In this document: positions 52,324-61,142 of the stretch, in pieces
How positions within the stretch are numbered: position 1 is the first letter of the stretch
How the letters are laid out: every line of letters begins with the position of its first letter
NCBI GenBank assembly: GCA_036263155.1
Contig: DATAHN010000085.1
Coordinates: forward strand, 1-64,000
Reading direction: 5' to 3'
DNA length: 64,000 bases
DNA from: DASUBN01 sp036263155
Lineage (GTDB): Bacteria > Pseudomonadota > Gammaproteobacteria > Natronospirales > REEB76
Translations under genes and position numbers: made by a program
Notes under the pieces: model-generated
Databases searched by the model: none
What the model was told of the DNA's origin: nothing
Seen by the model: only the letters and a program-made list of their open reading frames with translations

Positions 52324-53169
52324 ATGTCCACTGCTCTTCCTACAGACATCTCTGTCACGGTGAGCCGTGCGCTCACCGAAGATATCGGTGGTGGCGACCT
52401 CACCGCCGCGCTAGTGCCGGAAGCGGCGCAGGCGAAGGGAAGAGTCATCTCGCGCCAGGAAGCCGTGATCTGCGGCACCGCTTGGTTCGACGAGGTTTTC
52501 CGCCAGGTGGACGCCGACATCCACATCCATTGGGAAGTACGCGACGGCGACGTCGCGCACAAGGATCAGGTGCTGTGCCGCCTGGAAGGCCCGGCCCGCG
52601 GATTGCTGACCGGCGAGCGCAGCGCCCTCAACTTCCTGCAGACCCTCTCCGGCACCGCCACCGCGGCACGCCGTTACACGGAAGCCGTGAAAGGCACCCG
52701 TGCCACCATCCTGGACACCCGCAAGACCTTGCCGGGCCTGCGCTTGGCCCAGAAATATGCGGTGCGCTGCGGCGGCGCCAGCAATTACCGCATAGGCCTG
52801 TATGACGGTATCCTTATCAAGGAGAACCACATCATGGCGGCGGGCGGCATCGCGCCGGCAGTCAAGGCGGCTCGCGCCGGCGGCGCACAGGTGCCGGTGG
52901 AAGTGGAGGTGGAGACCCTGGAGCAGCTGCAGGAGGGTCTCGCTGCTGGCGCGGATATCCTGTTACTGGACAATTTCGACCTGGCGGGGATGCGCCAGGC
53001 CGTAGCCATTACAGCGGGCCGCGCGAAGCTGGAGGCCTCCGGCGGCATCGGCATCGATGCCGTGCGCCAGGTGGCGGAGACGGGGGTGGATTACATCTCG
53101 GTGGGCTCGCTCACCAAGCATGTGCAGGCGGTGGACCTGTCGCTGCGTTTCGAATTCGGGAAGGGTTGA
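52324..53169 (+). CDS. nadC: Nicotinate-nucleotide pyrophosphorylase
   Basis: 281 residues. It converts quinolinate and PRPP to nicotinate mononucleotide in NAD synthesis. Conserved segments: EDIGGGDLTAAL at the start, LLTGERSALNFLQTLSGTAT, DTRKTLPGLRLAQKYAVRCGG, and EASGGIGIDAV near the end. Complete and of normal length. fadE follows 50 bases later. Confidence 0.97.
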   Translation: MSTALPTDISVTVSRALTEDIGGGDLTAALVPEAAQAKGRVISRQEAVICGTAWFDEVFRQVDADIHIHWEVRDGDVAHKDQVLCRLEGPARGLLTGERSALNFLQTLSGTATAARRYTEAVKGTRATILDTRKTLPGLRLAQKYAVRCGGASNYRIGLYDGILIKENHIMAAGGIAPAVKAARAGGAQVPVEVEVETLEQLQEGLAAGADILLLDNFDLAGMRQAVAITAGRAKLEASGGIGIDAVRQVAETGVDYISVGSLTKHVQAVDLSLRFEFGKG

Positions 53170-53219
53170 TCACGTACCGGCCGGCCGCACCGCGTCCGCG
53201 CCGCCACTGAGGGACAAGC

Positions 53220-55634
53220 ATGTCGGGACTCCTCTTCGCGCTCATCGTCATCGCCACGCTGTGGGCGCTGGCCTACTTCGCCGCCCCGCTGTGGGCCTGG
53301 ACCGCGGCCATCGCGCTGATGCTGGTGGCGGATGGCTGGCTCTGCCATCTGGCCCCCACAGCCGCGTGGATCGTGTTCCTCATCGCAGCCGTGGTGCTCA
53401 ATGTGGTTCCGCTGCGGCGCCTGCTCATCAGCGACCACCTCTTGGGCTGGTTCCGCAAGGTGCTGCCACCCATCTCCGAGACCGAGCGCATCGCCATCGA
53501 TGCCGGCAACACCTGGTGGGACGCAGACCTTTTCACCGGCCGGCCGGACTGGAACAAGCTGCTCGCCACCCCGCCCGCGGCGCTCAGCGATGAGGAGCAG
53601 GCGTTCCTGGACGGTCCGGTGGAGGAGTTCTGCAAGTCGCTGGACGACTGGCACATCACCCACGACCTGCAGGACCTGCCGCCCCAGGCCTGGGAGCAGA
53701 TCCGCAAGCACCGCTTCTTCGGCATGATCATCCCCAAGCAGTACGGAGGCCTGGGCTTCTCGGCCCTGGCGCACTCCACGGTGGTGATGAAGATCGGCAC
53801 CCGCAGCACCAGCGCTGCCGTCACCGTGATGGTGCCGAACTCGCTCGGCCCTGGCGAGTTGCTTCTGCACTACGGCACCGAGGAACAGAAGCAGCACTAC
53901 CTGCCGCGCCTCGCGCGTGCCGAGGAGATTCCCTGCTTCGCCCTCACCGGTCCCTACGTGGGCTCCGATGCAGGCGCGCTTCCGGATACCGGCGTCGTCT
54001 GCAAGGGCAGCTATCAAGGCAAGGAGACGCTGGGCTTCCGCGTGAGCTGGGACAAGCGCTATATCACCCTCGCCCCCATCTCGACGCTGCTGGGCGTGGC
54101 CTTCAAGGCATACGACCCGGACCACCTCCTGGGCGACAAGGTGGATCTCGGCATCACCCTTGCGCTGATCCCCACCAACCTGCCCGGCATCGAGATCGGC
54201 ACGCGCCACAATCCGCTGAACGCGGCCTTCATGAACGGCCCGACCCGTGGCAAGGACGTGTTCATCCCCTTCGACTGCCTGATCGGCGGCACCCAGTACA
54301 TCGGCAAGGGTTGGATGATGCTGATGAACTGCCTGTCGGTGGGCCGCGCGATCTCGCTGCCTGCCCTCGGTACCGGCGCCGGCAAGCACGCCAGCCGCGT
54401 GGCCGGAGCCTACGCGCGGGTGCGCAAGCAGTTCCGCGTGCCCATCGGCAAGTTCGAGGGCGTGGAGGAGGCGCTGGCACGCATCGCCGGCATCACCTAC
54501 CGCATGGAAGCGGCTCGCAAGCTCACCGCCGGTGCTCTGGACCGGGGCGAGAAGCCTTCGGTACTGTCGGCCATCCTCAAGTACCACTGCACCGAGGGCA
54601 TGCGCCAGGTGCTGGCGGACGCCATGGACGTGCACGGCGGACGCGGCGTGATGATGGGGCCGCGCAACTACCTCGCCCGCGGCTACCAGGCGGTACCAGT
54701 GAGCATCACCGTCGAGGGCGCGAACATCCTCACTCGCAGCATGATCATATTCGGCCAGGGCGCGATCCGCGCCCATCCTTATCTCCTCAAGGAGATGGAA
54801 GCGGCCTCAAGCGCCGACCAGGCCAGGGCGGCGCTGGACTTCGACAAGGCCCTGTTCGCGCATATCGGCTTCACCATCAGCAATGCCGCGCGGTCCCTGT
54901 TCCTGGGCCTCACCGGTGCACTGTTCGCCGTCGCTCCGGGCACCGGCCGCACCCGCCGCTACTTCCGTCAACTCTCGCGCATGAGCGCCGCGTTCACCTT
55001 CACGGCGGATGTGGGCCTGCTGATGCTGGGCGGCGAGATGAAGCGCAAGGAGAAGCTCTCGGCCCGCTACGGCGACATGCTGAGCCACCTGTATCTCACT
55101 TCGGCGGTGCTGAAGCAGTACGAGGACCAGGGCCGGCCGGAGACGGACCTGCCGCTGGTGGAATGGGCCTGCCAGGATTCCTTTTACGCCATGCAACAGG
55201 CGCTCGAGGGCATCCTGCGCAACTTCCCCTCCCGCCTGGCCGCTTGGCTGATGCGGTTGATCGTGTTGCCGGTGGGAAGGCCTTATGCTCCGCCCACCGA
55301 CAGGCTGGGCCACAAGGCCGCGAGCCTGCTGCTGCAGCCCTCGGACGCCCGCGACCGCCTGACGCGCTACGCCTTCACTTCCACCGACCCCAAGGATCCG
55401 GTGGGCAGGATGGAGCACGCGCTCAAGCAGACCCTGGCGGCGGAACCGGTGGAAGAGAAGCTGCAGGCGGGCCTCAAGAAGCGCCTGGCACCGGCCAACT
55501 ACCTCAAGCTGGTGGACGAAGCCGTAGCGAAGAACGTGCTGAGCACGGACGAAGCCCGGCTGCTGCGGGACGCCCACGCAGTAGCCCGCGATGCCATCGA
55601 CGTGGACGAGTTCGGAACGATGCGGGGCGAATGA
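53220..55634 (+). CDS. fadE: Acyl-CoA dehydrogenase FadE
   Basis: 804 residues. Two or three hydrophobic segments occupy ~1–70 (membrane association). The acyl-CoA dehydrogenase core follows with AVTVMVPNSLGPGELL, CFALTGPYVGSDAG and VHGGRGVMMGPRNYLARGYQ. A C-terminal DUF1974 domain (~from 500) includes AARSLFLGLTGA. It catalyses the first step of fatty acid beta-oxidation. A terminator follows. Confidence 0.96.
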   Translation: MSGLLFALIVIATLWALAYFAAPLWAWTAAIALMLVADGWLCHLAPTAAWIVFLIAAVVLNVVPLRRLLISDHLLGWFRKVLPPISETERIAIDAGNTWWDADLFTGRPDWNKLLATPPAALSDEEQAFLDGPVEEFCKSLDDWHITHDLQDLPPQAWEQIRKHRFFGMIIPKQYGGLGFSALAHSTVVMKIGTRSTSAAVTVMVPNSLGPGELLLHYGTEEQKQHYLPRLARAEEIPCFALTGPYVGSDAGALPDTGVVCKGSYQGKETLGFRVSWDKRYITLAPISTLLGVAFKAYDPDHLLGDKVDLGITLALIPTNLPGIEIGTRHNPLNAAFMNGPTRGKDVFIPFDCLIGGTQYIGKGWMMLMNCLSVGRAISLPALGTGAGKHASRVAGAYARVRKQFRVPIGKFEGVEEALARIAGITYRMEAARKLTAGALDRGEKPSVLSAILKYHCTEGMRQVLADAMDVHGGRGVMMGPRNYLARGYQAVPVSITVEGANILTRSMIIFGQGAIRAHPYLLKEMEAASSADQARAALDFDKALFAHIGFTISNAARSLFLGLTGALFAVAPGTGRTRRYFRQLSRMSAAFTFTADVGLLMLGGEMKRKEKLSARYGDMLSHLYLTSAVLKQYEDQGRPETDLPLVEWACQDSFYAMQQALEGILRNFPSRLAAWLMRLIVLPVGRPYAPPTDRLGHKAASLLLQPSDARDRLTRYAFTSTDPKDPVGRMEHALKQTLAAEPVEEKLQAGLKKRLAPANYLKLVDEAVAKNVLSTDEARLLRDAHAVARDAIDVDEFGTMRGE

Positions 55635-55648
55635 CCCGGAATGGTGGG

Positions 55649-55680
55649 AAGCCCGCTCCTGCAAAGGGGCGGGCTTTTTT
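55649..55680 (+). terminator. Intrinsic terminator of fadE
   Basis: AAGCCCGC (55649–55656) pairs with GCGGGCTT (55669–55676), the stem extending inward by four more pairs, followed by TTTT. It ends a few bases before the convergent GGDEF–EAL gene. Confidence 0.88.
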
Positions 55681-55685
55681 ATCGC

Positions 55686-58211
55686 TTAAATCTCCAGGTC
55701 GGGTGCACCGCGCAGCAGGCGGTCGCACTGGTCGGCGGGCAACGGCGGACTGAACAGGAAGCCCTGCATCAGGTGGCAGCCCTCCGCCGCCAGCTGCTTC
55801 ATCTGCTCCACCGTCTCCACACCTTCGGCGATGACACGGAACTTGAGCCGGTCCGCCAGGGTCAGGATCACCCGCGCGATGGCGGCGTCGTACTCGTTGG
55901 TGGCGATGCCCTGCACGAAGGCGCGGTCGATCTTGATGATGTCTACCGGCAGGTGCTTGATGTACATCAGCGAGGAATGGCCGGTGCCGAAGTCGTCGAG
56001 GGCGATGCGCACGCCCAGGGACTTCAGGTCCTCAAGGATGCGGATGCTGGCCTTCACGTCCTGCATGATCAGGCTTTCGGTGATCTCGAACTGCAGTGCC
56101 GAGGGCGGCAAGCCCGAAGCCATGAGCGCGTCCTCCACCACCCGCTTGAGGTTCTGCATGGTGAACTGGCGCACCGAGAGGTTCACCGCCACGTGCAGGC
56201 GCTTGGCGCGCGAGGACTTATACCACAGGCCAACCTGGCGGCAGGCCTCCTCCAATACCCACTGGCCGAGGGGCACGATCAGTCCGGTCTCTTCCGCGAG
56301 CTGGATGAACTCGCCTGGCGGCACCAGGCCGATCTCAGGATCCTGCCAGCGCACCAGCGCTTCCACGCCCACCACGCCGCCTTCCCGGATGTCGAACTGC
56401 GGCTGGTAGTGCAGCACCATCTCGTTATGCTTGAGGGCGCGGCGCAGTGCGTTCTCGCTGGAGAGGCGCTGCATCGCCTTGGCGTGCATGTCCTGGGTGA
56501 AGAACTGGTAGTTGTTGCGACCACGCTCCTTGGCCTTGTACATGGCGCTGTCGGCGTTCTGCAGCAGCGCCTGCACCGTGGTGCCATCGCCCGGATACAT
56601 GCTCACGCCGATGCTGGCGCCGAGATTCACCTCGGTGCCCTCCAGCAGCATGGACTCGGACAGGGACGTCAGAATGCGCTCGCAGGTCAGCGTGACCGAC
56701 TGGGGCTCGTTGCAGTCTTCGATGATCACTGTGAACTCATCCCCGCCAAGGCGGGCCACCGTATCTGAAGTACGCACGCACTCCAGCAGGCGCTGGCCGA
56801 TCTGGTAGAGCATCTGGTCGCCCACGTTGTGGCCGAGCGAGTCGTTCACGCTCTTGAAGCGGTCCACGTCGATGAACAGCAGGGCCATGGGCTTGCGCGA
56901 GCGGCGGGCACGGGCCAGCGACTGTTCCATGCGGTCCAGGAACAGGGTGCGGTTTGGCAGTCCGGTGAGATGATCATAGTTCGCCAGCCGCCGCATCTCC
57001 TCCTCTGCCTGCTTGCGATCAGCAGCCGAGAGGGCCAACGCCATGAAGTCAGCCAGCGCGCTTGCGTAGTTCATCTCCTCGGCGGTCCAGGGGCGCACGC
57101 CCCCGGTCCACTCATGGAATACCACGCCGCGCACCTTGTATCCGTGGCGGAACGGCACGAACAGCACCGCGCTGGTGTTGTGCGGCTTGAAGTAGTGGTG
57201 CCAGACCTTGGCAAGGCCCGCGTCGCGCTCGATGTCAGGCACCGGCACCGCTCGGCTCTGCTGCAGGTCCTCGAAGAGCTGCGGGCACTCATCCTTCTCG
57301 ATGTTCGCGCGGGACTGGGTGGAATGCTCACCGCGCTCGTAGATGTGCACGCAGCGCATGGCGGTGCCGATGGAGTTCATCAGCCAGATGCTGATGCGCT
57401 CGCACTGGGTGGCCTGGGTCGAGCGCGAGCTGATCACCTCGAAGGCGGCCCGCAGGTCGCCGGTGGAGATGCTGGGGTCGCGGGTGAGCTCGTAGAGCTG
57501 GGAATCCTTGTGGCGGGTCTTCTCTTCCTCGCGCTTGAGCCGGGTCTCGAGCCGGGTGCGCTGGTTGACCTCGTTGTCCAGCTCCTCGGTCATGCCCTCG
57601 TACGAGAGCTTCAGCCGCAGCCGTTCCGCGATCTCGCCCTGCTGGGCGCGGGCGATCAGGCACAGGGTGACCATGACCACCGCGCTCACGAACGCCACCA
57701 GCAGGCCCGCCGAACCCGGCTCCATCGCCAAGCGTACGTCGATGGGCAGGAACAGCATGGTGAGATAGGCGATGTAGAACATCACGTTACCGGCGAACAT
57801 CATGGCCGGCAGCGAGCCCATGGCCACCAGCAGCACCAGCAGTGTGACCTGGTGCTGCATCGAACCCGGCGTGAACATCATCCAGCCGGCGCCGCCCCAA
57901 GCGATGCCTAGCAGTGCGGTGAGCACCAGGAAGAGCTTCTGCCAGTGTGTTGCGGTGGTGATGGACTCGATGTCGCCGTCGGCGCGCCAGCTCAGCCAGA
58001 TGCGGATGCCGCTGACCAGCACCATGCAGGCGAGCCAGGACAGCATCACCACATGGTTGATCTCAGGCCAGAATGCCACCGCCGCCAGCAGCGCGGCGCA
58101 GATCACCGCTACATCGGTCCAGCGACCGAATTTACGAAGCGCATTGACCCGAGCCAGCTGCACATGCTGGTCGAAGGACATGAATTTACGAACTGGCTGC
58201 TCTGCCGCCAC
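55686..58211 (-). CDS. GGDEF–EAL protein with membrane sensor and GAF-like domain (copy 1)
   Basis: 841 residues. N-terminal membrane region (~25–190, six or so helices), a short coiled coil (~195–235), a GAF-like domain (~240–400), GGDEF (~410–575) with intact GGDEF in RLGGDEFTVI, and EAL (~590–835) with EALVRW, EITESLI and DDFGTGHSS. It could make and degrade c-di-GMP. The usual GTGYSS of the EAL loop is GTGHSS here. It is a paralogue of the next gene. Confidence 0.93.
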   Translation of the reverse strand: MAAEQPVRKFMSFDQHVQLARVNALRKFGRWTDVAVICAALLAAVAFWPEINHVVMLSWLACMVLVSGIRIWLSWRADGDIESITTATHWQKLFLVLTALLGIAWGGAGWMMFTPGSMQHQVTLLVLLVAMGSLPAMMFAGNVMFYIAYLTMLFLPIDVRLAMEPGSAGLLVAFVSAVVMVTLCLIARAQQGEIAERLRLKLSYEGMTEELDNEVNQRTRLETRLKREEEKTRHKDSQLYELTRDPSISTGDLRAAFEVISSRSTQATQCERISIWLMNSIGTAMRCVHIYERGEHSTQSRANIEKDECPQLFEDLQQSRAVPVPDIERDAGLAKVWHHYFKPHNTSAVLFVPFRHGYKVRGVVFHEWTGGVRPWTAEEMNYASALADFMALALSAADRKQAEEEMRRLANYDHLTGLPNRTLFLDRMEQSLARARRSRKPMALLFIDVDRFKSVNDSLGHNVGDQMLYQIGQRLLECVRTSDTVARLGGDEFTVIIEDCNEPQSVTLTCERILTSLSESMLLEGTEVNLGASIGVSMYPGDGTTVQALLQNADSAMYKAKERGRNNYQFFTQDMHAKAMQRLSSENALRRALKHNEMVLHYQPQFDIREGGVVGVEALVRWQDPEIGLVPPGEFIQLAEETGLIVPLGQWVLEEACRQVGLWYKSSRAKRLHVAVNLSVRQFTMQNLKRVVEDALMASGLPPSALQFEITESLIMQDVKASIRILEDLKSLGVRIALDDFGTGHSSLMYIKHLPVDIIKIDRAFVQGIATNEYDAAIARVILTLADRLKFRVIAEGVETVEQMKQLAAEGCHLMQGFLFSPPLPADQCDRLLRGAPDLEI

Positions 58212-58272
58212 GCTCCAACCCCTGAAGCGCTAGTTTGCCGGATGCCCAAGCTCCCTCCCAGGAGATTTGAGC

Positions 58273-58295
58273 ACATAATCTATAAAAGATTATGT
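58273..58295. promoter_or_regulatory. A+T-rich palindrome upstream of GGDEF–EAL copy 1
   Basis: ACATAATCT-ataaa-AGATTATGT has 9-bp perfect arms and lies 62 bases before the ATG at 58211. It stands out in G+C-rich surroundings and is a good candidate operator. Confidence 0.5.
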
Positions 58296-58342
58296 CATAT
58301 TGAAGCGATAAATCCAGCTTAAATGCTCACTTAGTGTGCGAA

Positions 58343-60877
58343 CTAGACGGCGAGATCAACTATTCCACGCAACAGCCGGTCGCAATCCTCCTCTTCCAGG
58401 GGCGGACTGAAGAGATAACCTTGCATCAAATGGCAGCCCTGAGCATGCAGACTCTGCATCTGGGCCACACTCTCCACCCCCTCGGCGATCACCGAAAGTT
58501 TCAGGCTATCCCCAAGGGCGATGACGGTCCGGGCGATGGCGGCGTCATATTGGCTCTTGTGGATGACATCCACGAACTCGCGGTCGATCTTGAGCACGTC
58601 CACCGGCAAGCGCTTGAGGTAAAGCAGCGAGGAATGGCCGGTGCCGAAATCGTCCAGGGCGATGCGCACCCCCAGTACCTTGAGCTGCTCCAGCACCCCG
58701 ATGCTGTTCTCCACGTCCCGCATGATCAGGCTCTCGGTGATCTCGAGCTGCAGTGCCGCCGGCGGCAACCCCGAATCCTGCAAAGCGCCTCGCACAACCT
58801 CCACCAGGTTCTTCATGCCAAACTGGCGCACCGACAGGTTCACCGCGATGTGGAACGGACGGCCGTTGGCGGCATCATGCCATTGCCGCGCCCGCTTGCA
58901 GGCCTGCTCAAGGACCCACTGGCCTAGCGGCACGATCAGCCCGGTCTCCTCTGCCAGGGGTATGAACTCCCCCGGCCAGATGAGACCTAGCTCGGGGTCG
59001 TGCCAGCGCACCAACGCCTCTAGGCCCACGATGCCACCCTTCTCCACGTCGAATTGCGGCTGGTAGTGCAGCACCATCTCAGTGCGCTGCAGGGCCTTGC
59101 GCAGGGCATTCTCACGGGAGAGGTGCAGCATCGCCCGCGCATGCATGTCCTGGGTGAAGAACTGGTAGTTGTTGCGGCCGCGCTCCTTGGCCTTGTACAT
59201 GGCACTGTCGGCGTTCTGCAGCAGCATGTCGCCGTCCTCGCCGTCGCCGGGGAACAGGCTGATGCCGATGCTGCAGGTGAGGTTCACATCGGTCTGGCCG
59301 AGGGAGATGGGTTCCACCACCGCGGACAGGATGCGTTCGCAGACCATGGTGATGTACTCGGCATCCTGGCAGTTCTCCAGGATCACGGTGAACTCGTCGC
59401 CGCCGAGGCGGGCCACGGTATCCGAGGCGCGCACGCAGGCCAGGAGGCGCTTGCCGATGGAACGCAGCACCAGGTCGCCGGCGTGATGCCCCAGGGAATC
59501 GTTGATGCTCTTGAAACGGTCCACGTCTATGAACAGCAGCGCGGTGCGCTGGCGGGCACGGCGTGCCTTGGCCAGCCCCTGGGCCAGGCGGTCCAGGAAC
59601 AGCGAGCGGTTCGGCAGGCCCGTGAGCCGGTCGTAGTTGGCCATCTCGCGCAACTTATCCTCGGCCGCGCGCCGGTCGTTGGAAGTGAGCCCCAAGGCCA
59701 CGAAATCCGCCAGTGAACTCGCGAAGCTTGCTTCGTCGCGGGTCCACTCCCGCGTGCCGCCCTGGTACTCGTGAGTGATGATGCCGCGCACCTTGTGGCC
59801 TTGCCGGAATGGCGCCACCAGCAGCGCGGTGATGCCGTTGGGCTTGAGATACTCCTGGCGCAACTCGCTGATGCGGGCGTCGCCGGCCACGTCGCTTACC
59901 GCATAGGTGCGTGTCTCCTGGATCGAGTGGAACAGGGAAGGACTGCGGCGCTTGTCTATGAGTTCCCCGCCGCCGTTGCCGTGCTCGCCGCCACTGTAGA
60001 CATGCACGCAGCGCAGGGTGGATCCGCTGTCATCCAGGAACCATATGCCGATGCGCCTGCAGTTCATGGCCTGCGCGGCCTTCTCGCTGATGACGGTGAG
60101 GGCGCCCTTGAGATCGCCGCCCGAGATGGTGGATTCGCGCGCCAAGTCCAGCAGCGACTGGCTCTGACGTCGCATCCGCTCCTCTCCCTCGCGTAGCTTG
60201 GTCTCGATGCGGGTGCGCTCCGACACCTGGCCGGTGAGCTCTTCCACGATGGTGGCGTAGGAGAAGCGCAGGTTGAGCCCTTCCACGAGCCGCTCGTTAG
60301 CGATGCTCGCCACCGCGCACATCAGGGCCGCGGCGGCGGCGGCCAGCACCAGGATCAACAAAGAGACACGGTCGGCGCCCATGATCAGCCGCGAGGCCGC
60401 GGGCACCAGCACCAGCGCCAGGAACGGGAAATAATGCAGCACGCTGGCACTGAGCAAGGGGACCGCGAGCGCCGCCACGCAGGCCATGAGCAGCATCCCC
60501 GGTGCGGCGGTGCTCCAGTAGCCAGGCAGCACCAGTCCGGCGCCGAGGGCGCCCCAGCTTGCGGCAAGCAGCAGTGTAAGGGCGAGGTAGCCGCGCTGCC
60601 AGGGCTGCGCCTCCTCCACCGGGATGGTGCGCCGCCGGAACAGGATTCCAAAGCAGGCCCGCAGCAGTGCACTCAGGGCGAGCGCCACCGCGCACCCTGC
60701 AGGATAGCTACCGCCCTCCTCGCCCCAATACACCCAGAAGAAGACTGCGGCGGCAGCCAGGCTCGGCCAGTCTGCCGCCCAGCCGAAGCGATACAGCAGG
60801 TTGGTCTGTTCGGCCCGGACCTGCCGCGCGACCTCTTCGTTATGTATCTCGGGACAGACCGCAGTGGTAATGGGCAC
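58343..60877 (-). CDS. GGDEF–EAL protein with membrane sensor and GAF-like domain (copy 2)
   Basis: 844 residues with the same order as copy 1: membrane region (~35–195), GAF-like (~245–405), GGDEF (RLGGDEFTVILENC), EAL (LEALVRWHDPELG, EITESLI, DDFGTGHSS). Near-identical stretches include RNNYQFFTQDMHA in both. It also carries GTGHSS. The two genes are 131 bases apart on one strand, indicating tandem duplication. The N-terminal thirds are much more diverged than the catalytic domains, suggesting different signals. Confidence 0.93.
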   Translation of the reverse strand: MPITTAVCPEIHNEEVARQVRAEQTNLLYRFGWAADWPSLAAAAVFFWVYWGEEGGSYPAGCAVALALSALLRACFGILFRRRTIPVEEAQPWQRGYLALTLLLAASWGALGAGLVLPGYWSTAAPGMLLMACVAALAVPLLSASVLHYFPFLALVLVPAASRLIMGADRVSLLILVLAAAAAALMCAVASIANERLVEGLNLRFSYATIVEELTGQVSERTRIETKLREGEERMRRQSQSLLDLARESTISGGDLKGALTVISEKAAQAMNCRRIGIWFLDDSGSTLRCVHVYSGGEHGNGGGELIDKRRSPSLFHSIQETRTYAVSDVAGDARISELRQEYLKPNGITALLVAPFRQGHKVRGIITHEYQGGTREWTRDEASFASSLADFVALGLTSNDRRAAEDKLREMANYDRLTGLPNRSLFLDRLAQGLAKARRARQRTALLFIDVDRFKSINDSLGHHAGDLVLRSIGKRLLACVRASDTVARLGGDEFTVILENCQDAEYITMVCERILSAVVEPISLGQTDVNLTCSIGISLFPGDGEDGDMLLQNADSAMYKAKERGRNNYQFFTQDMHARAMLHLSRENALRKALQRTEMVLHYQPQFDVEKGGIVGLEALVRWHDPELGLIWPGEFIPLAEETGLIVPLGQWVLEQACKRARQWHDAANGRPFHIAVNLSVRQFGMKNLVEVVRGALQDSGLPPAALQLEITESLIMRDVENSIGVLEQLKVLGVRIALDDFGTGHSSLLYLKRLPVDVLKIDREFVDVIHKSQYDAAIARTVIALGDSLKLSVIAEGVESVAQMQSLHAQGCHLMQGYLFSPPLEEEDCDRLLRGIVDLAV

Positions 60878-61142
60878 GCTCGGAGCCTCTCCACGCCTTG
60901 CGGAAAATCAGGTTCGTTTGGAACCCACCCTTCTTGACGCGCCAAACCCTGGCCTTGAGACGAACGCTCCCCGTAGAAGGATATTAGTTAACTTAAATTC
61001 ACTATACCAGCGCCGGCTTTCCCCGGGTGAATACCCTAGGAATGCACCATATCGCGCATGGATTTGAGCAAAACATCACAAACCCCTCATGACCGGCAAG
61101 GCAGGATGCGCTTGCCAGATTACTAAAAGAAGGGACTCTTAC

